A stretch of 64,000 nucleotides of DNA, from the NCBI GenBank assembly GCA_016841645.1, contig JAENYS010000011.1:32803-96802 (forward strand). The letters run 5' to 3'. Numbering within the stretch: the first letter of the stretch is position 1; the number at the start of each line of letters is the position of its first letter. Under the pieces are notes generated by a model. It made no database searches and was not told the origin of the DNA. It saw only the letters and a program-made list of their open reading frames with translations. Position numbers and translations under genes: made by a program. Of the stretch, positions 45,215 to 54,298 are shown one piece after another. The DNA comes from Desulfoscipio geothermicus (GTDB lineage: Bacteria; Bacillota; Desulfotomaculia; Desulfotomaculales; Desulfallaceae).

Positions 45215-45733
45215 ATTTCCAGGGATCACCGGATAAATGAAAATATTCGGGTCAAAGAAATTAGAGTGGTGGACGATGACGGTAAACAGCTGGGTGTTCT
45301 GCCTACCCGTGAGGCCTTTAAGCTGGCGGAGGAAAAACAACTGGATCTGGTTGAAATAGCACCACAAGCCAAGCCGCCGGTTTGCCGGATTATGGATTAC
45401 GGCAAATTTAAATTTGAACAAAGCAAGCGGGAGAAAGAAGCTAGGAAAAACCAGCGCATCATCAATGTCAAAGAAGTAAAACTGAGACCGAATATTGATG
45501 ATCATGATTTTGAAGTTAAGGCAAAAAACGCCATTCGTTTTTTAAAAGACGGTGATAAGGTCAAGTTAACTATTATGTTTCGTGGCCGGCAGATTGTGCA
45601 TCCCGATCTTGGTAAAAATCTTTTGTTGCGGATGGCGGAACAAGTTACTGATCTGGCTAATGTGGAAAGACAGCCCAAGCTTGAGGGCAAAAATATGATT
45701 ATGATTTTGGCACCCAAGCAGCAGCAAGAATAG
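45215..45733 (+). CDS. infC: Translation initiation factor IF-3 (ATT start)
   Basis: 172 residues. The frame after GGGAGGTG reads ATT TCC AGG GAT, aligning with the usual IF-3 start (ISRDHRINENIRVKEIRVVD). ATT at 45215 is 6 nt after the ribosome site and is the only sensible start. Rare AUU starts on infC are a known feedback device: IF-3 rejects non-standard start codons, so it represses itself. Domains N (VDDDGKQLGVLPTREAFKLA) and C (VKLTIMFRGRQIVHPDLG) are complete. The protein keeps 30S subunits free and checks start codons. Confidence 0.95.
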   Translation: MSRDHRINENIRVKEIRVVDDDGKQLGVLPTREAFKLAEEKQLDLVEIAPQAKPPVCRIMDYGKFKFEQSKREKEARKNQRIINVKEVKLRPNIDDHDFEVKAKNAIRFLKDGDKVKLTIMFRGRQIVHPDLGKNLLLRMAEQVTDLANVERQPKLEGKNMIMILAPKQQQE

Positions 45734-45763
45734 TACTATCTACAGGAAGGAGTGAAGGTACCA

Positions 45764-45955
45764 ATGCCTAAAATCAAAACACATCGTGGTGCCGCAAAAC
45801 GTTTTAAGAAGACGGGAACAGGCAAATTCAAGGGCTCGCACGCATTTCACAGTCATATTTTAGGGAAGAAGTCAGCCAAACGCAAGCGCAACCTGCGTAA
45901 GGCTATTATGGTTGATAAAACTAATGAAGCTAAACTACAGCGTCTTCTCCCTTAA
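45764..45955 (+). CDS. rpmI: 50S ribosomal protein L35
   Basis: 63 residues from [20 protein letters not shown], the universal L35 start. The ATG at 45764 follows GGAAGGAGTG. Very basic. Lies between infC and rplT as in nearly all Firmicutes. Confidence 0.97.
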   Translation: MPKIKTHRGAAKRFKKTGTGKFKGSHAFHSHILGKKSAKRKRNLRKAIMVDKTNEAKLQRLLP

Positions 45956-45996
45956 TCTAGTACAAGTTTTTAGTCCGCAAAAAAGGAGGAATAACC

Positions 45997-46356
45997 ATGC
46001 CACGGGCGAAGAGTAGTGTGGTTTCACGTAAAAGACACAAGAAGATTTTAAAACTGGCCAAGGGCTATAGAGGTTCGAAAAGTAAATTGTTCCGGGTGGC
46101 CAACCAGCAAGTGATGAAGTCTCTGATGTACGCTTACCGGGACCGTAGAGCAAGAAAGCGTGATTTTAGAAGACTTTGGATTACCCGCATTAATGCCGCT
46201 GCACGGGATAATGGCATGTCTTACAATCGTTTCATCAATGGTTTGAAAAATGCAGGGGTGGATATTAATCGCAAGGTGCTGGCCGATTTGGCCGTGAACG
46301 ACAGCAAAGCTTTTGGCCAGTTGGTGGAGATGGCTAAGAGTCAGGCGCATTCCTAA
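45997..46356 (+). CDS. rplT: 50S ribosomal protein L20
   Basis: 119 residues, [20 protein letters not shown] onward, normal length. AAAGGAGG lies 7 nt before the ATG. It binds 23S rRNA early in 50S assembly and is the probable repressor acting on the leader at 45041-45200. Confidence 0.97.
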   Translation: MPRAKSSVVSRKRHKKILKLAKGYRGSKSKLFRVANQQVMKSLMYAYRDRRARKRDFRRLWITRINAAARDNGMSYNRFINGLKNAGVDINRKVLADLAVNDSKAFGQLVEMAKSQAHS

Positions 46357-46413
46357 TCGATTGTTGCGCCTATGCTGACCATACGAGTTTTGGATCATGA
46401 GTCAGCGAGGATG

Positions 46414-46451
46414 ATAAGCATGGCAATAAATAAACCATGCTTATTTTATTT
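46414..46451 (+). terminator. Terminator after rplT
   Basis: ATAAGCATGG pairs with CCATGCTTAT over 10 bp around an 11-nt loop, followed by TTTATTT. It lies just before the methyltransferase gene. Confidence 0.75.
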
Positions 46452-46471
46452 GGGAGGAAAACTAAAATCAA

Positions 46472-47275
46472 ATGTTGCAAAGTAAACAAAACCCTCAGCT
46501 AAAATATGTGCGGCGCCTTGCCCAACGCAAGTTCAGGGAACGGGAAGGAAAATTTATTATTGAAGGGGTGCGCTTTCTGGAGGAAGCAGTGCAGGCAGAC
46601 TGGCCTCTAGAGCTGGTTATTCATAATAATGGTATAACCGAACAGACCAGGGCCGGTAGGCTGCTGGATTTACTGGGACTGCGGGGTGTGCCAATGCTGG
46701 CTGTGGATGATACACTGTTTCATGGACTGGCAGATACCGAGTCGCCTCAGGGAGTGCTTGCAGTGACCTGTGTACCGGAGGGCCTGAATATGGACTTACA
46801 AGTTTGGGCCGCACAGGGCCGGGATTTGCTAGTGCTTGTGGACGGTATCCGAGACCCGGGCAATTTAGGGACTGTCATCCGTTGCGCTGATGCTGCCGGG
46901 GCGAGTGGTGTACTTATGCTCAAAGGTTCTGTGGACCCGTATAATTCTAAAACACTACGCTCTACTATGGGATCGATATTTCACGTGCCGGTTATACCCA
47001 TTGGGGAGCGAGACAGGCTACTTTCCCAATTATTTTCGGCCGGCTGGCGGTTGGTAGTAGGCGACCCGGGAGCTGATAAGCTTATCCACCAGTGTGACTT
47101 GACCGGCCGGGTGGTGCTGGCTGTGGGCAGTGAAGCCGACGGTGTGTCCGATGAGGTGCGCCAGGCAGCCTGGGAGAGGGTGCGCGTTCCCATGCCGGGC
47201 CGGGCCGAATCACTGAATGCCGGAGTAGCTGTCGGAATAATGCTCTATGAAGCGGTGCGGCAAAGAACCGTATAA
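46472..47275 (+). CDS. SpoU/TrmH-family RNA 2'-O-ribose methyltransferase
   Basis: 267 residues. An N-terminal substrate-binding domain (NPQLKYVRRLAQRKFREREG, GVRFLEEAV) precedes the trefoil-knot SpoU domain with motif 1 RDPGNLGTVIRCADAAG, motif 2 LAVGSEADGVSDEV and motif 3 VPMPGRAESLNAGVAVGIML. It methylates a ribose in rRNA or tRNA with SAM; RlmB-like or TsnR-like specificity cannot be told. Synteny with rplT and pheST is common in Firmicutes. Confidence 0.92.
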   Translation: MLQSKQNPQLKYVRRLAQRKFREREGKFIIEGVRFLEEAVQADWPLELVIHNNGITEQTRAGRLLDLLGLRGVPMLAVDDTLFHGLADTESPQGVLAVTCVPEGLNMDLQVWAAQGRDLLVLVDGIRDPGNLGTVIRCADAAGASGVLMLKGSVDPYNSKTLRSTMGSIFHVPVIPIGERDRLLSQLFSAGWRLVVGDPGADKLIHQCDLTGRVVLAVGSEADGVSDEVRQAAWERVRVPMPGRAESLNAGVAVGIMLYEAVRQRTV

Positions 47276-47283
47276 AACCTTAC

Positions 47284-47312
47284 TTGTTTTAAAAACTACC
47301 ATATGATATAAT
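47284..47312 (+). promoter_or_regulatory. Possible promoter after the SpoU gene
   Basis: TTGTTT (47284-47289) and TATAAT (47307-47312), spacing 17. A hairpin with a T tract lies 40 nt downstream (47352-47384), so it would give a short RNA or drive the pheST leader through it. Confidence 0.4.
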
Positions 47313-47351
47313 CTTTTCGAATAAAGGTCCCCAAAAAATGTGGGAAAGGTT

Positions 47352-47384
47352 GTGGTTAAATGTTTTTAACCGCCGATTTTTTTT
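47352..47384 (+). terminator. Terminator-like hairpin
   Basis: GGTTAAA pairs with TTTAACC around a small loop, then CGCCGA and eight T. Probably ends the SpoU gene transcript. Confidence 0.55.
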
Positions 47385-47470
47385 GGAGGCTGTTTGAAGC
47401 AACGGGTTCCATCCGGGCATATATGCTTTACAGAAGACTTGCTGTCCACTAGTACAGTAATAATGGATAA

Positions 47471-47735
47471 TTAATGGTAATGAAGGGGATAAGTAAGCGG
47501 CTATTTGCCTGCCAGGGAAGTGGGGTCATAGACTGGAAGCCTCATTAAGTGCAACCCGCTCAAATTCACCCCGGAACTGCAGCTGAAACATTATTAGTAG
47601 GTGTAGCCGGATTCTCGCCGTTACCGGGAGCCAGGCGAAAAATCTTCGCTTGGGCTAAGTGGTTGAGCTTTTTATGCACACAAAATTAGGGTGGTACCGC
47701 GGGTTATTCCGTCCCTTGGGGCGGTTTTTTATTTT
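47471..47735 (+). promoter_or_regulatory. T-box leader of pheST (tRNA-Phe sensing)
   Basis: T-box sequence AGGGTGGTACCGCGGG at 47688-47703; stem I start AATGAAGGGGATAAGTAA near 47478. A TTC codon followed by A (47569-47572 region) could be the Phe specifier. Terminator CCGTCCC-TTG-GGGCGG with T6 at 47709-47731. It controls the synthetase operon that follows. Confidence 0.9.
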
Positions 47736-47791
47736 GTCTTCATAAGGTGGGAATAATAGGGCAATTGTTATTCTTTAAGGGGGATTATTTA

Positions 47792-48814
47792 ATGCAGGGA
47801 AAATTGAAAAATATATTATCCGAGGCGCAGCAGGAATTATCTCAGATAGATAACTTAGAAGAGTTGAATGACATCCGAGTGCGCTTTTTGGGGAAAAAAG
47901 GGCAATTAACGGGCGTGCTGCGGGGCATGGGTACCCTTTCTGCAGGGGAGCGGCCGGTAATAGGCCGGCTGGCCAATGACGTTCGTTCACAAATAGAGGA
48001 TATATTGGAGCGGCGTACGGCTGAAATTAAAGAAAAACATAAAATTGTGCAGTTGGAGTCTGAAAGAATTGATGTTACGCTGCCCGGTACTTCCTTTATG
48101 ATGGGGCGCAGGCATCCTTTATCAATTGTCCAAGAGGAAATAGAGGAAATTTTCCTGGGCATGGGGTACGCCATTGAAGAAGGTCCGGAAATTGAAACGG
48201 ATTTCTATAACTTTGAGGCATTAAATTTACCCAAAGATCACCCGGCCCGGGATATGCAGGATTCATTTTATATTAATCCCGAGGTGCTCCTGCGCACTCA
48301 AACTTCCCCGGTGCAGGTGCGTACAATGGAGCGGACCGCCCCCGGGCTGCCGGTGCGCATTATCGCCCCTGGCCGGGTGTATCGCCGGGATGACGACGCC
48401 ACTCACTCGCCGATGTTTAACCAAGTGGAGGGTTTAGTGGTGGACCGGCGAGTGACTTTGGCCGATTTAAAGGGCACTTTGCAAGTGTTTGTGGAAAAAA
48501 TGTTTGGCCCCGCAACTAAAACCAGGTTCCGGACTAGTTTCTTTCCTTTTACTGAGCCTAGTGCCGAGGTAGATATATCCTGTGTTATGTGCGGCGGCCA
48601 GGGCTGTCGGGTTTGCTCCCATTCAGGCTGGCTGGAAATACTGGGCTGTGGCATGGTGCACCCCCGGGTGCTGGAAGTATCGGGCTATAACCCCGAGGAA
48701 GTCACCGGCTTTGCCTTTGGTATGGGGATAGAGCGTATTACCATGCTCAAATATGGCATTGATGATCTGCGTCTATTGTTTGAGAACGATTTGAGATTTT
48801 TAGCCCAGTTTTAA
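47792..48814 (+). CDS. pheS: Phenylalanyl-tRNA synthetase alpha subunit
   Basis: 340 residues from [23 protein letters not shown] at 47792 after AAGGGGG. N-terminal coiled coil, then the class II core: motif 2 [39 protein letters not shown], motif 3 [20 protein letters not shown]. It carries an extra Cys-rich loop ([12 protein letters not shown]) common in clostridial PheS, likely a zinc site. Forms the (alpha-beta)2 enzyme with PheT. Confidence 0.97.
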   Translation: MQGKLKNILSEAQQELSQIDNLEELNDIRVRFLGKKGQLTGVLRGMGTLSAGERPVIGRLANDVRSQIEDILERRTAEIKEKHKIVQLESERIDVTLPGTSFMMGRRHPLSIVQEEIEEIFLGMGYAIEEGPEIETDFYNFEALNLPKDHPARDMQDSFYINPEVLLRTQTSPVQVRTMERTAPGLPVRIIAPGRVYRRDDDATHSPMFNQVEGLVVDRRVTLADLKGTLQVFVEKMFGPATKTRFRTSFFPFTEPSAEVDISCVMCGGQGCRVCSHSGWLEILGCGMVHPRVLEVSGYNPEEVTGFAFGMGIERITMLKYGIDDLRLLFENDLRFLAQF

Positions 48815-48882
48815 GGGGTCAGGCTTAAACTTTGATAAATTTTTTAGGATAATCAAAATAGTTTATGAGGAGGTAACAACTC

Positions 48883-51306
48883 TTGCGTGTTTCCTTTAAT
48901 TGGTTGCAGGAATATGTGGATATAGACGTTTCCCCCGCTGCGCTAGCCGAGTCCCTGACCCTGGTAGGACTGGCGGTGGAGGGTATGGAAGAGCCCGGCA
49001 AGGGCATTGAAAAGGTATATACAGGGAAAATACTTAAAATAGATAAACATCCCAACGCGGATAAACTGGTTATTTGTCAGGTAACGCTGGGTGGGGAGGA
49101 GCAAACCCAAATTGTTACCGGGGCCACCAATGTCCGGCAAGGGCAAGTGGTACCCGTAGCCGTAGTGGGTGCCAAGCTGGCCGGTGGCTTGACAATTAAG
49201 AAGGCCAAGCTACGCGGGGTGGAATCCCGGGGAATGCTTTGCTCGGGTGCGGAGTTAGGCTTGGATCCGGATATATTGCCGGAGGACCAGCAGCACGGTG
49301 TCATGATTTTGCCTGCCGATACACCTGTTGGTGTGGATATAAAGCCTTTGCTTGGACTGGATGATGTAATAATGGAGCTTGAGCTCACTCCCAACCGAGG
49401 CGATTGTATGTGCATGTTCGGTGTAGCCCGGGAAGTGGCCGCCTTATTACAAAAACCACTTAAAATGCCCACCGTTCAATTGTCTGAAATACCGCCCAGG
49501 CCGGAGGACCAGGTACATGTAGATATTGATGATGCTGACCTGTGCCGCCGTTATGTGGCCCGGCTGCTCAAAAACGTTAAAATAGGGTCATCACCGGAAT
49601 GGATGCAGCAGCGGCTGCGGGCTGCCGGTGTTCGGCCGATCAGCAATGTGGTGGATGTGACCAACTATGTAATGATGGAAATGGGCCAGCCCATGCATGC
49701 ATTTGATTATAACAAGCTTAAAGACGGCCATATTATTGTGCGCCGGGCTGCAGCGGGCGAAACCATTGTTTCCCTCGATAAGGTGGAAAGAAAGCTGGCC
49801 CCGGACACGCTGGTTATCACCGACCCTGGCGGACCGGTGGCGGTGGCTGGAGTAATGGGCGGTCTGGAATCCGAGGTGACGGAGGATACCACAACTGTTT
49901 TACTTGAGTCGGCGTATTTTAAACCTGTAAGTGTGCGGCGCACCTCTCGGGATTTGGGATTGCGCTCGGAATCTTCTTCGCGGTTTGAAAAGGGCATTGA
50001 CCTTACAGGTTGCCTGCGGGCTGCGGATCGGGCTGCTGCGCTGCTTGCCCAGATGGGTGCGGCAGAAACGGTAGCTTTGGTAGTGGATAATTACCCCGAG
50101 CCTGCGGTGGATAAAACTGTACTGCTGCGACCCGACCGGGTAAACCGGCTTTTGGATACCTATTTAACTGCTGCTGAAATTGGCCGGTTGCTGACCCGTC
50201 TGCATTTTACAGTGCGGGAGGATAGCAACGGGTTGCTGCTGCATGTACCCGGTTACCGTCCTGATATTAGCATTGAGGTTGACCTAATTGAGGAAGTGGC
50301 CCGGCTGTACGGGTATAACCAGGTAAAAAATACTTTACCCACCGGTGTTATTACCCAGGGAGCTAGAACTTATGCCCAGCGCCTGGCGCTTAATGTAAAA
50401 GATTTTTTAGCCCGGATCGGGTTTAAGGAAGTAATTACCTATAGTTTTGTTAATACCCGGGTTTTTGACCGGTTGGGATTGCCTGAGGGAAACCCGTTCC
50501 GCAATGTGGTGAAGCTGCAAAATCCTTTAAGCGAAGAACAGGCCGTAATGCGCACGCTGTTATTCCCTGGTCTGCTGGAAGTGCTGCAGCGCAATAGCAA
50601 TCGCCGGGTCAAGGATGGAGCTGTTTTTGAGTTGGGCCGGGTGTTTTACCCCCGGGAAGGAGAGCTTTTGCCTGAAGAAGTGCCGATGCTGGCGGTGGCG
50701 GTCACCGGCTCAACCCAGGGAAGCTGGAATGCTCGATCCGTGTCCATGGATTTTTATTACCTGAAGGGTTGTTTGGAAACGCTGTTGGTCTATTTGGGGG
50801 TAAAGGATGTAGCTTACAAGCCTGCTGCTGATATAACAGGCTTTCATCCCGGGCGGACTGCCATCGTGAAGGCCGGCGATGTCGAATTGGGCGTGGTCGG
50901 TGAGCTGCATCCCGACGTGCAGGAGAACTATGACCTGAGTCAGAGGGTGATAGTGCTGGAGCTTAATTTCCAACGGCTTATCGAGGTTTCGGGTACGTCA
51001 AGAAAGTATCAACCGCTGCCTAAGTTCCCAGGTGTGGAACGGGACCTGGCTGTAGTAGTGCGGAAGGATACTCCGGCCCAGCAGATATTTGATAAAATAT
51101 ACCAGGCGGGCGGTGCCATTTTAAGTGATGTGCAGGTGTTCGATATATATCACGGCGAGCAGTTCGCTCCTGACCGGCATAGCATGGCCTTTGCTTTGAA
51201 ATTCCAGGCTGCGGACCATACGCTTACCGATGAGGAAGTGTCTATAAAAATTGACGGTATTATGGATGCCTTGCAAAGGGATTTTGGTGCTATTTTGAGG
51301 AAATAG
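48883..51306 (+). CDS. pheT: Phenylalanyl-tRNA synthetase beta subunit
   Basis: 807 residues from TTG 48883 (GAGGAGGT upstream). Order: N-terminal helix, EMAP/tRNA-binding domain (about 40-150, HPNADKLVICQVTLGG), B3/B4 editing domain (about 210-385, SNVVDVTNYVMMEMGQPMHA), B5 (about 400-470), catalytic-like core and C-terminal FDX-ACB anticodon domain (about 710-807, KYQPLPKFPGVERDLAVVVR). Editing of mis-charged Tyr-tRNA-Phe resides in B3/B4. Second gene of the pheST operon. Confidence 0.97.
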   Translation: MRVSFNWLQEYVDIDVSPAALAESLTLVGLAVEGMEEPGKGIEKVYTGKILKIDKHPNADKLVICQVTLGGEEQTQIVTGATNVRQGQVVPVAVVGAKLAGGLTIKKAKLRGVESRGMLCSGAELGLDPDILPEDQQHGVMILPADTPVGVDIKPLLGLDDVIMELELTPNRGDCMCMFGVAREVAALLQKPLKMPTVQLSEIPPRPEDQVHVDIDDADLCRRYVARLLKNVKIGSSPEWMQQRLRAAGVRPISNVVDVTNYVMMEMGQPMHAFDYNKLKDGHIIVRRAAAGETIVSLDKVERKLAPDTLVITDPGGPVAVAGVMGGLESEVTEDTTTVLLESAYFKPVSVRRTSRDLGLRSESSSRFEKGIDLTGCLRAADRAAALLAQMGAAETVALVVDNYPEPAVDKTVLLRPDRVNRLLDTYLTAAEIGRLLTRLHFTVREDSNGLLLHVPGYRPDISIEVDLIEEVARLYGYNQVKNTLPTGVITQGARTYAQRLALNVKDFLARIGFKEVITYSFVNTRVFDRLGLPEGNPFRNVVKLQNPLSEEQAVMRTLLFPGLLEVLQRNSNRRVKDGAVFELGRVFYPREGELLPEEVPMLAVAVTGSTQGSWNARSVSMDFYYLKGCLETLLVYLGVKDVAYKPAADITGFHPGRTAIVKAGDVELGVVGELHPDVQENYDLSQRVIVLELNFQRLIEVSGTSRKYQPLPKFPGVERDLAVVVRKDTPAQQIFDKIYQAGGAILSDVQVFDIYHGEQFAPDRHSMAFALKFQAADHTLTDEEVSIKIDGIMDALQRDFGAILRK

Positions 51307-51318
51307 CATTGAAAAAAT

Positions 51319-51368
51319 AACGGGCAGTTGGCTTAGCTTTTACAGCAAGCAGATTGCCCGTTTTTTTG
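51319..51368 (+). terminator. Terminator after pheST
   Basis: AACGGGCA pairs with TGCCCGTT, with an inner TTGGCTTAGC-type helix, followed by a T tract. Confidence 0.8.
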
Positions 51369-51457
51369 TAATTATACAATATATGCAGCAGGAATAAGTG
51401 AATAATTGCCGAATTATTAACTAGATGTGTCTGATGTTAGCGGGGGAGGGCCAATCC

Positions 51458-51724
51458 ATGTCAGATGAGCAGAACCGGGTGGATGTGGAAATCAATGGAG
51501 TACGCTACACTATAAAAGGTGATACATCCCCTGAGAATATGTTTAAAATGTCCCGGCATGTGGATGAACAAATTAAGCTGGTTTTGCGGCGTAATCCCAG
51601 GCTCTCTTTGTACAAGGCCGCGGTTCTGGTGGCACTTAATATAACCGAAGAGCTTTTTAGTTTACGTGAAGAATATGATAACTTGGTGCATATTTTGGAA
51701 CCCGAAAGTAAACCAAACAAATAG
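51458..51724 (+). CDS. zapA: Cell division protein ZapA
   Basis: 88 residues from ATG 51458, 8 nt after GGGGGAGGG. The ZapA pattern RVDVEINGVRYTIKGDTSPE, then MFKMSRHVDEQIKLVLRRNP and a C-terminal coiled coil (VALNITEELFSLREEYDNLV) is clear. ZapA bundles FtsZ filaments and stabilises the Z ring. The usual place, after pheT and before polX and mutS2, is kept. Confidence 0.93.
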   Translation: MSDEQNRVDVEINGVRYTIKGDTSPENMFKMSRHVDEQIKLVLRRNPRLSLYKAAVLVALNITEELFSLREEYDNLVHILEPESKPNK

Positions 51725-51734
51725 TTACCCATGT

Positions 51735-51764
51735 ACTCATGGAGCGGGCTTCATGAGTTTTTTT
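51735..51764 (+). terminator. Terminator after zapA
   Basis: ACTCATG pairs with CATGAGT around a 10-nt loop, followed by seven T. Confidence 0.75.
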
Positions 51765-51856
51765 ATATTTTTCGGGACAAATTATTCTTAATTAAATAAG
51801 TTAGCCGGAAACCAAAGCTTAGCTATAATAGTCTTATGAAAAGAAAGGCGTTACGA

Positions 51857-53581
51857 ATGAGAAACGCAGAAATTGCCTGGTCCTTTTATCAAATTGCCGA
51901 TTTGTTGGATTTTAAGGGTGAAGAATTCTTTAAAACCAGGGCCTACCGGCGGGCTGCCCGTACTATTATCGGGTTACAGCGGCCTGTGGCAGAGCTATAT
52001 GCTAGCGGGGAATTAAAAAATGTCTCCGGTATAGGGAAAAATATCATTGCTAAAATTGGTGAAATGCTGGTTAGCGGCGAATGCCAGCTGCACAGGAAAT
52101 TGAAACAAGAGATTCCTGCTTCACTGCTCGATTTAATGGCCTTACCCGGGATAGGGCCTAAGCGAGCTAAATTGCTCTATGAACGCTTGGGTGTAACCAC
52201 CCTTGCTGAGCTGGAGCAGGCGGCCCGTGTCAAGAAGGTGCGGGATTTGCCAGGGATGGGCACTAAAACCGAGCAAGGTATTATTCAAGATATCGGCCGT
52301 TTGAAAAAGAAAACCCACCGCCTGCCGCTGGGGGTGGCCAGGGAACTGGCGGCAGAGTTAAGTGAATATCTGGGCCAGCTGGCCGCAGTGCAAAAGGCTA
52401 CAGTTACCGGGGATATCAGGCGCTGGGCAGAGCTGGCCCACAGTGTGGATATTTTAGCAGTAGCCCGTAATAGGGAAGATGCAGAGGATATTATTGAAGC
52501 TTTTATTATACACCCGGTATTGGTGGAAGTGCTCTGGAGGGAGCACGGCCGGGTGCGGGCAGCCAGCCGCTGGGGTGTGCCTGTGGAGCTGGTGGTAGTT
52601 AACGAGGATCAGTATTGGCTTGCCCTGCTGTGGACAACCGGCAGCAAGTATCATTTGCGTCGTTTGCAGCTACTTGCCTGGCAGCGGGGCTGGCGGCTCG
52701 ACCTTTTCCGCTTGATTTCGCGACATAGCGGGCAGGCAGCTATAGTGGACAGTGAGGAGGCTATCTACCGGCTGCTGGGACTGCAGTACGTAGTGCCCGA
52801 GCTGCGGGAAAATAACGGGGAAATTAGTGCCGCTTCAGGTGGTACGCTGCCCCGCCTCGTGGAGTTGCCCGATATACGGGGTGATCTCCATGTACACACT
52901 AACTGGAGTGACGGCATGAGCAGTATTGAGGAAATGGCCCTGCGGGCCCGGGAAATGGGTTACACTTACATTGCTGTCACTGATCATTCCCCAAATTTAA
53001 AAATAGCACGGGGCCTGTCGCCGGAAAAATTGCTTGAGCAGTTTGAGAAAATTCGGGTGTTAAACAGGCAATTGGAGGATTTTTATATATTTACCGGGGT
53101 GGAAGTTGATATTTTGGCAGAAGGCAAACTTGACCATATGGACGATGTGCTGGCGCAGGCCGATGTAGTGGTTGCCTCGATACACAGCGGCTTCAAGCAA
53201 GATCGGGATACGATAACAAAGCGGATAATAGCGGCCATTAAAAATGAACACGTGGATATAATCGGCCATCCTACCGGGCGTTTGCTGGGTCACCGGGAAC
53301 CTTACGATGTAGATGTGGAGGAAATCATTGAATTTGCGGCACGCTATAACAAAGTGCTGGAAATCAATGCCTCGCCGGATCGGCTGGACCTGAACGATTT
53401 TTACGTGCAGCTGGCCCGGGAAAGCGGCGTACGAGTAGCTATCAACACCGACGCTCATGATTTGCGTCGTATGGATGAAATGGTTTACGGTGTGTCCGTG
53501 GCCAGGCGGGCCTGGCTGGAGCAACAGCATGTGGTGAACACTTTGCCGCTCTCCGATCTATTAAACGTACTACATGGATAA
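51857..53581 (+). CDS. polX: PolX-type protein: degenerate family X polymerase domain plus PHP exonuclease domain
   Basis: 574 residues; the ATG at 51857 is 6 nt after AAAGGCG. The N-terminal part has the family X helices and two helix-hairpin-helix motifs (VSGIGKNIIAKIGEML, ALPGIGPKRAKLLYERLG). In the palm, the usual DxD is SVD (ELAHSVDILAVA) and the third Asp is Glu (VPVELVVV), so DNA synthesis is doubtful. The C-terminal PHP domain is complete: HVHTNWSDGMSSIEEMA, VTDHSPN, GVEVDI, SIHSGF, IIGHPTGR, INTDAHD. It should be an Mn-dependent 3' exonuclease or AP endonuclease in base excision repair. Confidence 0.88.
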   Translation: MRNAEIAWSFYQIADLLDFKGEEFFKTRAYRRAARTIIGLQRPVAELYASGELKNVSGIGKNIIAKIGEMLVSGECQLHRKLKQEIPASLLDLMALPGIGPKRAKLLYERLGVTTLAELEQAARVKKVRDLPGMGTKTEQGIIQDIGRLKKKTHRLPLGVARELAAELSEYLGQLAAVQKATVTGDIRRWAELAHSVDILAVARNREDAEDIIEAFIIHPVLVEVLWREHGRVRAASRWGVPVELVVVNEDQYWLALLWTTGSKYHLRRLQLLAWQRGWRLDLFRLISRHSGQAAIVDSEEAIYRLLGLQYVVPELRENNGEISAASGGTLPRLVELPDIRGDLHVHTNWSDGMSSIEEMALRAREMGYTYIAVTDHSPNLKIARGLSPEKLLEQFEKIRVLNRQLEDFYIFTGVEVDILAEGKLDHMDDVLAQADVVVASIHSGFKQDRDTITKRIIAAIKNEHVDIIGHPTGRLLGHREPYDVDVEEIIEFAARYNKVLEINASPDRLDLNDFYVQLARESGVRVAINTDAHDLRRMDEMVYGVSVARRAWLEQQHVVNTLPLSDLLNVLHG

Positions 53582-53649
53582 CTGCTGCAAAGCTGAATAT
53601 TTAACATTACCGGCTGCGCCAAGCAATATGATTATGTAGGTGTTATATA

Positions 53650-54261
53650 ATGGCAGAAACAGATATCTATGTTTACTCTGTGGATAACAATGTGCTACCC
53701 AGGGATTTTTATGACCGGGACACCATTACCGTGGCCCGGGAATTGCTAGGTTGTGTACTTGTGCACTGCTCTCCTGAGGGTATTACAGCCGGCAGGGTTG
53801 TGGAAACTGAGGCGTATTTACAGGGAGACCCGGCCTGTCATGCGGCCAGACGGATGACTCCCCGCAATAGCGTCATGTTTGGTCCACCCGGTTATGCTTA
53901 TGTATATTTTACATACGGAATGCATTATTGTTTTAACGTAGTGTCTGCCCCCGAGGGGGTGGGCGAGGCAGTGCTTATCCGGGCGCTTGAACCCGTTATG
54001 GGCATGGCTATAATGCAGCAACGGCGAGGTCGGCAAAACGTCCGGGAGCTTTGTTCCGGTCCAGCCAAACTGACACAGGCTATGGGCATATCCCGTGAGC
54101 ACAACCGGCAGGATCTTACGGTAGGTGATTTATTTTTATGTCCGGGTGAGACGGATTCTGCTATTGTAACGACTACCCGTATTGGTATCAAGAAGGGAGC
54201 GGAACTGCCGCTGCGCTTTTACCTGCAAGGTAGCAGGTATGTATCAAGGGATCCGGGGTGA
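53650..54261 (+). CDS. 3-methyladenine DNA glycosylase (AAG/MPG family)
   Basis: 203 residues. It excises alkylated purines such as 3-methyladenine and hypoxanthine. Family marks: [31 protein letters not shown] (with the catalytic Glu), [20 protein letters not shown] and [14 protein letters not shown]. Length is normal. It lies between polX and a Nif3-like gene in a repair-rich run. Confidence 0.95.
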   Translation: MAETDIYVYSVDNNVLPRDFYDRDTITVARELLGCVLVHCSPEGITAGRVVETEAYLQGDPACHAARRMTPRNSVMFGPPGYAYVYFTYGMHYCFNVVSAPEGVGEAVLIRALEPVMGMAIMQQRRGRQNVRELCSGPAKLTQAMGISREHNRQDLTVGDLFLCPGETDSAIVTTTRIGIKKGAELPLRFYLQGSRYVSRDPG

Positions 54262-54298
54262 ATCATGGCTAAAGTATTAAAAGGGGAAGTGAATAATA

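Noticed and set aside
53925..54191. Antisense frame inside the AAG glycosylase gene, one of many of this kind
   Set aside because: Shadow frames of GC-rich genes; the sense genes are clear.
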